DNA from: UBA11136 sp964482135
Lineage (GTDB): Bacteria; Pseudomonadota; Alphaproteobacteria; UBA11136
Direction of reading: 5' to 3'
Assembly: GCA_964482135.1 (NCBI GenBank)
Contig: CAYZWF010000008.1
Location: forward strand, 1 to 64,000
DNA: 64,000 bases
Positions within the stretch are counted from its first letter, which is position 1. Every line of letters starts with the position of its first letter. This document shows positions 16,306 to 24,382 of the stretch, one piece after another. The position numbers and the translations under genes were made by a program. The notes under the pieces are model-generated. The model had not been told where the DNA came from and did not search any database. It worked only from the letters and a program-made list of their open reading frames with translations.

Positions 16306-19290
16306 ATGATTTCCTCTCCTTTTATAGCCGATCCCGGCCATCTGCCGAAAGCGGCGGATTTGGACCGCGCCGCGCGCGGCGTCGAACGCTGGCTGGAAAC
16401 CGCCGCGCGCCTTGATGACGGCGAGTTGGCGGCGTTTGCCAGGACGTGGGCCGAAGACCCGGCGGGGCGGCAATTCCTCGACGCGCTGTTGGGGAACTCG
16501 CCTTTTCTCGGCAATGCCCTGGTGGCGGAAATGGCCTTCGCCCGGGAATTCCTCGAAACCGGACCGGATGCGGCGTTCGCGGGCCTGTTGGCGGGTTTGA
16601 CGGAGCGGCTGGCCGACGAAACCGATGACGCCGCCGTCATGAAGGAGCTGCGCCGGGCCAAGCGCCGCGCCGCCTTGCTGATCGCGGCAAGCGACATCGC
16701 CGGGCTGTGGGCTTTGCAAGCGGTCACCGGGGCATTGAGCGATTTTGCCGAACGGGCGCTGGGCCTGGCGCTGGCGTACCTGTTGCACCGCGCCACCGAC
16801 CAGGGCCAACTCAATCCGGCGGATAGGACCGCCCCGGAAACCGGTTGCGGATATTTCGTTCTCGGCCTGGGCAAGCTCGGTGGGCGGGAGCTCAATTATT
16901 CCAGCGATATCGATCTGGTGGTTCTCTATGACGAGGACAAGGCCCCCTATACGGGAAAAAAATCGGCCCGTGATTTCTTCCCCCGCCTGACCCGCGATCT
17001 GGTGCGGCTTCTTCAGGAGCGGACCGAGGACGGCTATGTGTTCCGCACCGATCTGAGGCTGCGCCCCGACCCCGGCTCGACGCCGCTGGCGATTTCGGTA
17101 CATGCGGCGGAAAGCTATTACGAGGGCACTGGCCAGAACTGGGAGCGGGCGGCCATGATCAAGGCCCGTAACGTGGCCGGCGACGCGGCGGCCGCGGCGG
17201 CGTTCATCGAGCGTCTGCGGCCCTTCCTGTGGCGCCGCAATCTCGACTTCGCCGCCATCGAGGACATCCATTCCATCAAGCGCCAGATCGACACCCATCG
17301 CGGCCACAAGGACATCAAGACCGGCGGCCAGAACATCAAGCTCGGCCCCGGCGGCATCCGTGAAATCGAATTTTTCGCCCAGACCCAGCAATTGATCCGC
17401 GGCGGCCGCGATCCCGATCTGCGGGTTTCGGCCACCTGCGAAGCGCTGGCGGTGCTGTGCGAGAAAGGCCATATCACGGCCCAGACCCGCGACGGGCTGG
17501 TCACGGCCTATGCCTTCCTGCGCCGCCTCGAACACCGTCTGCAAATGGTGGATGACCGCCAGACCCATACCATCCCCGAAGAAACGCAAAGCTGGCACGC
17601 CCTGGCTACTTTTCTGGGGTATGACGAGGCGCAGCAGTTCGAGAGCGAGCTGCATGCCCACCTTACCTTCGTGAGCACCCTCTACGGCGAATTGTTCAGT
17701 GAATCGCAGGCGCTGGGTGGACCCGGCAATCTGGTCTTTACCGGCGGCGAGGACGACCCGGCGACGCTGGCCACCCTGGAGGAAATGGGATTCCGCGACG
17801 GCGGCAACATTGCCGGCGTGGTGCGTAACTGGCACCGCGGACGCTATCCCGCCATTCGCAGCGAACGCACCCGCCAGCTTCTTACCGAGCTCATGCCGGT
17901 CATTCTCTCGGCTTTGGCCGATACCGCCGATCCCGATCTCGCCTTCATGAAATTCAACGAGTTCCTGTCGCGCCTGCCCGCCGGGGTCCAGCTGTTTTCG
18001 CTGTTCCAGGCCAATCCCGGGCTGCTCGGTCTGATGGCCGAAATCATGGGCAACGCGCCGCGTCTGGCCGACCGTCTGAGCCGCCGCCCGATCCTTCTCG
18101 ACGGCGTTCTGGCAGCCGATTTCTTCGATCCCCTGCCCGATGCCCAAACCCTGAAAAAGGAAGCCGAACGGGCGCTGGAACTGGCCACCGATTTCGAGGG
18201 CGTGCTCAACACCACCCGGCGCTGGTCCAAGGACCGCAAGTTCCAGCTCGGCGTTCAGATGCTGCGCAACCGCACCGACGCCGAAGCCACGGCAACCGCC
18301 TTCTCGGATATCGGCGATATCCTGTTCAATCTGCTCCAGCCCCGGGTGGAGGAAGCCTTCGCCGAACAGTACGGCGCCATTCCCGGCGCCGGCATGGCGG
18401 TCATCGCCATGGGCAAGCTGGGCAGCCGCGAAATGACCGTGGCCTCGGATGTGGACATGATTTTCGTCTATTCAGACACCCCCGAGGACGCCGTCTCCAC
18501 CGGCGCCAAGCCGCTGATGCCCGCGGTATATTTCTCGCGCATGGCGCAGCGCCTGATCAATGCCCTGACCGCCCCCACCGCCGAGGGCGAGCTCTATGAG
18601 GTGGACATGCGGCTGCGGCCTTCCGGCGCGTCGGGCCCCATCGCCTGTAGTCTCGACGCCTTTCGCAAGTATCAGAGCGACTCCGCCTGGGTCTGGGAAC
18701 ATATGGCGCTGACCCGCGCCCGCGCCGTGACCGGGGAAGAATCTCTGCGCAACCAGATCGGCGAGGCCATTCGTGACGTCCTGACCCAGCCGCGCGACCC
18801 CGGCACCCTGGCGGCCGAGGTCGCCGACATGCGCCGGCGCATCGCCGACAGCTTTCCAGGCAAGAGCCCCTGGGACATCAAATACACCCCCGGCGGCATG
18901 ATTGATGTGGAATTCATCACCCAGTATCTGCAGCTGCGCCACGCCCACGACCATCCCCATATCCTCGACCCCAACACCGTGACGGCGCTGGGCAATCTGG
19001 CGCGGGAAGGACTGTTGGACAGCGGCGAGGCCGAGGATTTGATGGCCGCGGCCCGGTTCTGGCACCGCCTGCAGGGATTGCTGCGCCTGTGTTTCAAGGA
19101 AACCCCCACCACCGAGGGGATGAGCCAGGGGCTGCGGACGGCGCTTTCCTCCGCCGGCGGCGCGGTTGACTTCGACGCCCTGACGGCAAAGATGGAGTCT
19201 ACCGCCGCACGGGTGGGTGATCTATACGAAGCCATCATCGGCGCGCCCGGACGCGATCAACCCCTGACCAAGGAGATTCCCAACCCATGA
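16306..19290 (+). CDS. glnE: Bifunctional glutamine synthetase adenylyltransferase/adenylyl-removing enzyme
   Basis: GlnE controls glutamine synthetase by adding or removing AMP in response to PII and glutamine. The 994-aa protein has two nucleotidyltransferase domains. The first is the removing domain with GKLGGRELNYSSDIDLVVLYD around residue 190, and the second is the transferase domain with GKLGSREMTVASDVDMIFVY around residue 705. Each carries the paired aspartates of the active site. Helical linker and C-terminal domains are present, so it is full length. Its final 4 bp (ATGA) overlap bcp. Confidence 0.96.
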   Translation: MISSPFIADPGHLPKAADLDRAARGVERWLETAARLDDGELAAFARTWAEDPAGRQFLDALLGNSPFLGNALVAEMAFAREFLETGPDAAFAGLLAGLTERLADETDDAAVMKELRRAKRRAALLIAASDIAGLWALQAVTGALSDFAERALGLALAYLLHRATDQGQLNPADRTAPETGCGYFVLGLGKLGGRELNYSSDIDLVVLYDEDKAPYTGKKSARDFFPRLTRDLVRLLQERTEDGYVFRTDLRLRPDPGSTPLAISVHAAESYYEGTGQNWERAAMIKARNVAGDAAAAAAFIERLRPFLWRRNLDFAAIEDIHSIKRQIDTHRGHKDIKTGGQNIKLGPGGIREIEFFAQTQQLIRGGRDPDLRVSATCEALAVLCEKGHITAQTRDGLVTAYAFLRRLEHRLQMVDDRQTHTIPEETQSWHALATFLGYDEAQQFESELHAHLTFVSTLYGELFSESQALGGPGNLVFTGGEDDPATLATLEEMGFRDGGNIAGVVRNWHRGRYPAIRSERTRQLLTELMPVILSALADTADPDLAFMKFNEFLSRLPAGVQLFSLFQANPGLLGLMAEIMGNAPRLADRLSRRPILLDGVLAADFFDPLPDAQTLKKEAERALELATDFEGVLNTTRRWSKDRKFQLGVQMLRNRTDAEATATAFSDIGDILFNLLQPRVEEAFAEQYGAIPGAGMAVIAMGKLGSREMTVASDVDMIFVYSDTPEDAVSTGAKPLMPAVYFSRMAQRLINALTAPTAEGELYEVDMRLRPSGASGPIACSLDAFRKYQSDSAWVWEHMALTRARAVTGEESLRNQIGEAIRDVLTQPRDPGTLAAEVADMRRRIADSFPGKSPWDIKYTPGGMIDVEFITQYLQLRHAHDHPHILDPNTVTALGNLAREGLLDSGEAEDLMAAARFWHRLQGLLRLCFKETPTTEGMSQGLRTALSSAGGAVDFDALTAKMESTAARVGDLYEAIIGAPGRDQPLTKEIPNP

Positions 19291-19751
19291 CCATCAAGCC
19301 CGGTGACAGCGCCCCCGACTTCACCCTGCCCGGCGACGGCGGCGGCGAGGTATCCCTGTCTGCCCTGCGCGGAAAAAAGGTGATCCTGTATTTCTATCCC
19401 AAGGACATGACGCCGGGTTGTACCACGGAATCCTGTGACTTCCGCGACGCCCTGCCCGACTTCAGCGCAATCGACGCCACCGTTATCGGCCTCTCCCGTG
19501 ACAGCGCGGAGCGCCATGACAAGTTCAAGGCTAAATACGACCTCAACTTCCCGCTCGCCGCCGACGAGGAAGGAACGGTGTGCGAGGCCTATGGGGTGTG
19601 GGTGGAGAAGAGCATGTACGGCCGCAAATACATGGGCATCGAACGCTCCACTTTCCTTGTGGACGGCGACGGCGTGGTGCGTCAGGTCTGGCGCAAGGTC
19701 AAGGTCAAGGGCCATGCCGAAGCCGTGCTGCAAGAGGCCAAGGCGCTTTAG
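19287..19751 (+). CDS. bcp: Thioredoxin-dependent peroxiredoxin, Bcp/PrxQ type
   Basis: A cytoplasmic peroxidase of 154 aa that reduces H2O2 and organic hydroperoxides. The peroxidatic Cys45 in MTPGCTTESCDF and the resolving Cys50 five residues later are the atypical 2-Cys PrxQ pattern. The PxxxT/S-C motif and the ERSTFLVDGDGVVRQVWRKVKV strand are typical. It overlaps glnE by 4 bp, so expression is coupled, although no functional link is obvious. Confidence 0.94.
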   Translation: MTIKPGDSAPDFTLPGDGGGEVSLSALRGKKVILYFYPKDMTPGCTTESCDFRDALPDFSAIDATVIGLSRDSAERHDKFKAKYDLNFPLAADEEGTVCEAYGVWVEKSMYGRKYMGIERSTFLVDGDGVVRQVWRKVKVKGHAEAVLQEAKAL

Positions 19752-19877
19752 GAGCCGTCTCCCCGTTTCAAGGTTAACTTCGCCTTAACGTGATTTGATG
19801 TGTAGTGGTTCCCATGTGGCACAATCGTTAAACACTTGAAACGCGCCTTGACGGGTGGCTCCTCCGGAGAAACGCGC

Positions 19878-20678
19878 TTGGAAGAAACACACAAAGAGGA
19901 AATGCAGACTGGCCAGGGCGAGGACCTCACGGCCGGACTGCGCGTGGAGTTTCTCGAAGATACGGGGGAATCACTACGCGATCTCCAGCACGCCCTCGAC
20001 TCGGCATTGGGCGGCAAAAAGCCGGCGGCGGAATTTCTCATGGAGACCCGCCGGGTAGCGCTGCTGCTCAAAGGGCAGGCCGCCAATGTGGGCGCGCACC
20101 TGATCACCGTCGTGGCCCACCGCCTTGAGGATTACCTGACCAATGTGGAGGAGTTGGACGAGCGCGCCGGCGCCGACCTTCAGGTCTTTCTCGACATCCT
20201 GACCAACATTGCCGAAGGCAAGACCGAGCTCGACGCCAACCCCGCCGTTATCGTCCGCAGCCTTCCAGCCAAACCGGGATTCGATTTCGATCTCGCCGAT
20301 CTCGAAGTCCGCGACGTGGAGGTCATGCTGGTGATGCTGCGCGGTGCGGCTACTCGTTTCGTGGAACGCGAACTACAGCAATGCGGCTATCGCATCACCA
20401 ACGTCGCCTCGACCTTCGAGGCCCTGCCCATGATCATCCACACCAAGCCCAACATGATCGTCATCTCGGCGGTGCTACCCGATCTCAGCGGTATCGACCT
20501 TGCCATCGCCCTGGCCTCCATGCCCGAGACCCGGAACACGCCGGTGGCCCTGATCACCAGTTTCGACCGTGACCACGAAAGCCTGCACCTTCTTCCCGCC
20601 AACGTTCCGGTGATCCAGAAGGGCCCGTCCTTTGGCGACGATCTGGTGGAAGCCCTCGACAACGCTTTCTTGCTCTGA
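19878..20678 (+). CDS. Degenerate HPt-like plus pseudo-receiver domain protein
   Basis: A 266-aa protein from a TTG at 19878, chosen because GGAG lies 8 nt upstream; an ATG at 19902 and a TTG at 19836 are alternatives. Residues about 18-90 resemble a histidine phosphotransfer helix bundle with LLLKGQAANVGA, but the phospho-histidine position holds Leu62. Residues about 147-266 resemble a response regulator receiver domain. In it the acidic pair after strand 1 is missing and the phospho-acceptor position is Ser197 (VISAVLPDLSG), while the conserved lysine is kept as Lys248. It therefore looks like a phosphorylation-independent signalling adaptor. The biological role is unknown. It stands alone between bcp and a TPR gene. 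Confidence 0.75.
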   Translation: MEETHKEEMQTGQGEDLTAGLRVEFLEDTGESLRDLQHALDSALGGKKPAAEFLMETRRVALLLKGQAANVGAHLITVVAHRLEDYLTNVEELDERAGADLQVFLDILTNIAEGKTELDANPAVIVRSLPAKPGFDFDLADLEVRDVEVMLVMLRGAATRFVERELQQCGYRITNVASTFEALPMIIHTKPNMIVISAVLPDLSGIDLAIALASMPETRNTPVALITSFDRDHESLHLLPANVPVIQKGPSFGDDLVEALDNAFLL

Positions 20679-20746
20679 TCCTTCTCTGACCTGCGTGACG
20701 CCACAAAGTTTGTGACAGCGGCCCGTGATATTCTATCCTCGGAACC

Positions 20747-22369
20747 ATGACCAAACCATCCCACAGCACGGCGGAGCAGACCCTCGCCAAGGCGCTGGAA
20801 CATTTCCGCGCCGGGCGTCACGGCGAGTGTGAACGCCTGTGCCGCGAGGCCGCGGGCAGAGATGCGCAGAACGCCGAAGCTTTGCACTTACTGGGGGCGG
20901 CCCTTGATGCCCAGGGGCGCTACGCCGAGGCTCTGGAGCCTTTGCAACGGACCCTGGGTCTGGCTCCCGGGCGGGCTGATTTTTTGGTTACCCTGGGCAA
21001 TGTTTGCGGTCATCTCGGCGCCGACGAGGACGCCGCAACCCTCTATGGCCAGGCGCTTGCCCTCGATCCCGAGTCATCGGGGATTGTTCTGAATCTGGGC
21101 CAGGCCCTGCGGCGGCTGGAACATTACGAGGACTCGGTGTCATGCCTGCGCGAGGCTTTGCAACGCCACCCCGGAGACGCCGGCCTTCATGCCGCGCTGG
21201 CCGCCACGCTGGGTGAAATGGAAAATTTCGACGCGGCCCATGAACATTACCAACAGGCCCTCGAACTCGATCCCGGCAACGGCGAGGCCCACGGCAATCT
21301 CGGCAATCTGTTACGCGATCTGGGCCGCATCGACGAGGCCCTCGACCACTATGGCCAGGCGGTGGCGCTGTTGGGGCCGGACAGCCCCGGCGGCATCAAT
21401 GCCGAGGTCAACCGGGCGCCGGCGCTGCTTCTCGCGGAACGCTACGGCGAAGGCTGGGATGCCTATGAGCGCCGCCTCGACCTGCCCGACTTCCTGCCCC
21501 CCGGCGATCTGCCGCCACGCTGGGACGGCGAGAAACTGGAGGGAAAATCCATCCTCGTCCATGACGAACAGGGAATCGGCGAAGCCATCCTCTACGCCTC
21601 CTGCCTGCCCGACCTGATGGCTACCGGGGCGCGGGTGATTCTGGTTTGCGAAAAACGGCTCGAAACCCTGTTCGCCCGGTCATTTCCTTCCCTGCAAGTG
21701 GTCCCCCATCACGGCCAGCGTTTCGCGGACGTGAAACCGGGAGACGCTGATTTTTCGCTGCCCATGGGCAGCCTGCCGCGATATTTCCGCCGCAACGAGG
21801 GTGATTTTCCGTCCCGGAGCAGCTTTCTCGAGAGCGATCCCGAAAAGACGGCGGCCTGGCGGCAACGGTTTGCCGAGCTGGGCCCGGAACTCAACATCGG
21901 TATCTCCTGGCGCGGCGGCGTCACGCCCTGGGACAGGCGCCGGCGCACCACCCGGCTGGAGGAATGGCTGCCCCTGTTCCGGGTTCCGGGCACGCGGTTC
22001 ATCAGTTTCCAGAATGGCGATACGGCCGGGGAACGAAACGCCCTGGAATCCGAACACGCAATCCAGGTCGCGGATTTCATGGCAGAGGATGAAAGTTTCG
22101 ATGACTTCACCGCCCGTGTGGACGCCCTCGATCTGGTCATTTCCATGGCCGGCACCGTGATTCATGTGGCCGGCGCGCTGGACAAGCCGGTGTGGATGCT
22201 GACTCCAAGGATGCCGAGTTGGCATTACGGGCTGAGCGGCGATACTTCGCCCTGGTATCCCAGTATGACCCTTTTGCGCCAGCAAAGCGGCCAGAGCTGG
22301 GCGGAAGTTCTTGAAGACGCCGCCGCCATGCTGGCCGATTTCACGGCCGGAGATGGGACATCCTCCTGA
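20747..22369 (+). CDS. Tetratricopeptide repeat protein with glycosyltransferase-like C-terminus
   Basis: A 540-aa protein. Residues about 10-230 are consecutive TPR units (for example AEALHLLGAALDAQGRYAEA and AHEHYQQALELDPGNGEAH). The C-terminal half (about 250-530) has the pattern of the GT-B-like domain found in many bacterial TPR proteins. Its features are ILVHDEQGIGEAILYASCLPDL, GISWRGG, and DLVISMAGTVIHVAGALDKPVWML, the last close to the heptosyltransferase/OGT-like nucleotide-sugar site. It could be a protein or flagellin glycosyltransferase; the substrate is unknown. No signal peptide is visible. Confidence 0.78.
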   Translation: MTKPSHSTAEQTLAKALEHFRAGRHGECERLCREAAGRDAQNAEALHLLGAALDAQGRYAEALEPLQRTLGLAPGRADFLVTLGNVCGHLGADEDAATLYGQALALDPESSGIVLNLGQALRRLEHYEDSVSCLREALQRHPGDAGLHAALAATLGEMENFDAAHEHYQQALELDPGNGEAHGNLGNLLRDLGRIDEALDHYGQAVALLGPDSPGGINAEVNRAPALLLAERYGEGWDAYERRLDLPDFLPPGDLPPRWDGEKLEGKSILVHDEQGIGEAILYASCLPDLMATGARVILVCEKRLETLFARSFPSLQVVPHHGQRFADVKPGDADFSLPMGSLPRYFRRNEGDFPSRSSFLESDPEKTAAWRQRFAELGPELNIGISWRGGVTPWDRRRRTTRLEEWLPLFRVPGTRFISFQNGDTAGERNALESEHAIQVADFMAEDESFDDFTARVDALDLVISMAGTVIHVAGALDKPVWMLTPRMPSWHYGLSGDTSPWYPSMTLLRQQSGQSWAEVLEDAAAMLADFTAGDGTSS

Positions 22370-22391
22370 AGGCTAGCGAGGGGCGGGAATT

Positions 22392-22415
22392 AAAAAACCC
22401 TCCCGCATGGGAGGG
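22392..22415 (-). terminator. Rho-independent terminator
   Basis: On the reverse strand a perfect 7-bp stem CCCTCCC/GGGAGGG with a 4-nt loop (22398-22415) is followed by six T residues. It is correctly oriented to end the cyclic-nucleotide-binding protein transcript, 55 bp after its stop. Confidence 0.88.
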
Positions 22416-22469
22416 CGCTGGTGTGAAACAATGGGTGTGAGATAAAAGGGCGGCGATACGGTGGGCGGG

Positions 22470-22901
22470 CTAGGCTGCCACATGCTGGTCAGAGGTGTTC
22501 TGGCCGGCTCTGGCCTCTTCGGATTCCACAAGAAGGTCGGTGGTGTTGCGAACGTTGTTGATGAGCACCCGAACCAGCGCGCCCAGGAACACATCGGCAT
22601 GGGCCATTTTCTCCTCGAACACATGGCGGGGAATAACGGTGCAGGTGGTTTCCCTGGTCGCTATCGCCGTGGCCATGCGGCGGGTATCTTCGATGGGCGC
22701 CATTTCGCCGAACAGGCCGTTCTTGCCTACAGTTCCCAGCACCACCTTTTTACCGCCCACATCCCTGGAAATCTCCACCTCGCCGGCGGTAACGACATAG
22801 GCGCAGGCGCCCAGCTTACCCTCTTTGAAGATGATGGCGCCGGGTGAAAAGGTCTGAACCTCCACACCCACGCTACCCTTTTTTGTTACGCTATTCGCCA
22901 T
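22470..22901 (-). CDS. Cyclic nucleotide-binding domain protein
   Basis: A single-domain protein of 143 aa (ATG at 22901, MANSVTKKG). The cNMP-binding beta-roll spans about residues 10-115, with FSPGAIIFKEGKLGACAYVVTAGEVEI and the phosphate-cassette-like region GKNGLFGEMAPIEDTRRMATAIA. There is no helix-turn-helix domain, so it is not a CRP/FNR activator; it could be a stand-alone cNMP sensor or regulatory subunit. The transcript ends at a strong terminator. A perfect CRP-type palindrome sits 71 bp upstream of the start, suggesting cAMP control of a cNMP-binding protein. Confidence 0.85.
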   Translation of the reverse strand: MANSVTKKGSVGVEVQTFSPGAIIFKEGKLGACAYVVTAGEVEISRDVGGKKVVLGTVGKNGLFGEMAPIEDTRRMATAIATRETTCTVIPRHVFEEKMAHADVFLGALVRVLINNVRNTTDLLVESEEARAGQNTSDQHVAA

Positions 22902-22971
22902 GTTCCCGTTCTCATCTGCTGCCAGATACCCCAAGACAGGGACCAGAATACCCCTGTCGGGCGTACGGAGA

Positions 22972-22987
22972 TGTGATGCAGGTCACA
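22972..22987. promoter_or_regulatory. CRP-type operator, perfect TGTGA-N6-TCACA
   Basis: The sequence TGTGATGCAGGTCACA is a perfect match to the CRP half sites TGTGA and TCACA with the canonical 6-bp spacer. It lies 71 bp upstream of the cyclic-nucleotide-binding protein start (22901), in a region with no coding sequence. A second motif, TGAT-N4-ATCA (23000-23011), resembles an FNR-type core but lacks the outer T and A. An additional inverted repeat GACAGGG/CCCTGTC (22935-22958) lies between the operator and the gene. Confidence 0.65.
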
Positions 22988-23120
22988 ACCGTGGTGAAAT
23001 GATGTAAATCAGATACATGTTTTATGTGAGCATAGCGCCAACACACTGAAATCAAAGGGTAATTTTCCTGGTATTTTCCGGAAAACCGCCCCCATGGGCG
23101 CCGCGCCGGGGAATACCTGA

Positions 23121-23194
23121 AGATTCGGGAGGATTCAGGAGATTCGGGAGGATTCGGGAGGATTCGGGGAAGATTGGGGAAATTCGGGAGGAAG
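23121..23194. repeat. Imperfect short tandem repeat (GGATTCGGGA-like)
   Basis: About seven imperfect copies of a 10-11 nt unit close to GGATTCGGGA occupy the stretch directly after the prfB stop codon. On the prfB strand it is a pyrimidine-rich run of CCCGAATCCT-like units. Copies vary by single-base changes and small length differences. The function is unknown; such arrays can vary by slippage. No spacer structure is present, so it is not a CRISPR. Confidence 0.8.
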
Positions 23195-23195
23195 G

Positions 23196-24333
23196 TTACG
23201 CCGTGTCAGAGGCCCGATTTTTACCCGGGCCGCCGCCCGGTCCGCCACCCGCGAGAGCGGCCTCGAGAAATTCGTCGATGCCGCCGTCGAGCACACCCTG
23301 GGTATTGCCCTTTTCCACGCCGGTACGCAGATCCTTGACCATCTGATAGGGGTGGAGGACATAGGAGCGGATCTGGTGGCCCCAGCCGATTTCCGTCTTG
23401 GCCTCGCGCTCGGCCTGGGCGGCATCCTCGCGCTTCTGTAGTTCCAGTTCGTAGAGCCGGGCGCGCATCATATCCATGGCCGCCGCCCGGTTGCGGTGCT
23501 GGGAACGGTCGTTCTGGCATTGCACGACGATACCCGTGGGCAGATGGGTAAGGCGGATGGCGCTGTCGGTCTTGTTCACATGCTGGCCGCCGGCGCCCGA
23601 GGCGCGGTAGGTGTCCACCCGCAGGTCCTTGTCGGCGATCTCCACCTCGATGGCGTCGTCGATCACCGGATAGACGCCCACCGAGGCGAAGCTGGTATGG
23701 CGCCGCGACTGGGAATCGAAGGGCGAGATACGTACCAGACGGTGAACCCCGGATTCGGTCTTGAGCCAGCCATAGGCGTTGTCGCCGTTAACCCGCACGG
23801 TGGCCGATTTCAGCCCCGCCTCCTCGCCCGCGCTTTCTTCCAGCCATTCCACCTTGTAGCCGCGCGCCTCGGCCCAGCGCAGATACATGCGCAGCACCAT
23901 CTCGGCCCAGTCCTGGGCTTCGGTGCCGCCGGCCCCGGCATGGACCTCGAGGTAACAGTCATTGCCGTCGGCTTCGCCCGAGAGCAGGCTTTCCAGCTGG
24001 CGCTTGGCCACCACCCCGGCCAGGGCCTGAAGGGCCTTTTCGGCCTCGGCCTCCATATCCGCGTCGCCTTCCTCGGCGGCCATTTCCAGCAATTCGCAGG
24101 TATCGGAAAATTCACTTTCCATGGCGCGGAAGCCGTCAATGGCGGATTCCAGCCGGGTGCGTTCGCGCATCACCTTCTGGGCCTGGGCCTGGTCGTTCCA
24201 CAGATCGGGGTCTTCGGCCCGGGCGTTCAGCTCGGCCAGTCTTTTTTCCGCTGTGTCGGGGTCAAAGGCGCCTCCTCAGCAGTTCCAGTGACTGCTTGAT
24301 CTCGGTAACGATGGAGTCGAGTTCGGCGCGCAT
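23196..24333 (-). CDS. prfB: Peptide chain release factor 2 (programmed +1 frameshift)
   Basis: RF2 recognises UGA and UAA stops and triggers peptide release. Translation starts at the ATG at 24333 (MRAELDSIVTEIKQSLELL), runs 23 codons to an in-frame TGA (24262-24264), then continues in the +1 frame. The frameshift joins it to LDPDTAEKRLAELNARAED and the main frame, giving 378 aa. The stop-recognition SPF motif (VRISPFDSQSR) and the catalytic GGQ (SGAGGQHVNK) are both present. The interruption is the normal autoregulatory device, so the gene is intact. The downstream DNA is the short tandem repeat. Confidence 0.95.
24261..24276 (-). promoter_or_regulatory. prfB programmed frameshift site
   Basis: On the reverse strand an internal Shine-Dalgarno-like AGGAGG (24271-24276) precedes the slippery CTTTGAC (24261-24267) by 3 nt, the canonical RF2 arrangement. 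At low RF2 the ribosome pauses on the TGA and slips forward one base. The site lies at codon 23-24 of prfB. Confidence 0.95.
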
Positions 24334-24382
24334 GATTTTTCCTCTGGAGGCGAAACAGATGATGTCCCTGGCCGGCGGGAAA

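Noticed and set aside
23121..23194. Possible CRISPR array
   Set aside because: Units of 10-11 bp are directly adjacent with no spacers.
24174..24333. prfB as a frameshifted pseudogene
   Set aside because: The in-frame TGA is the standard programmed frameshift site with its upstream SD-like sequence.
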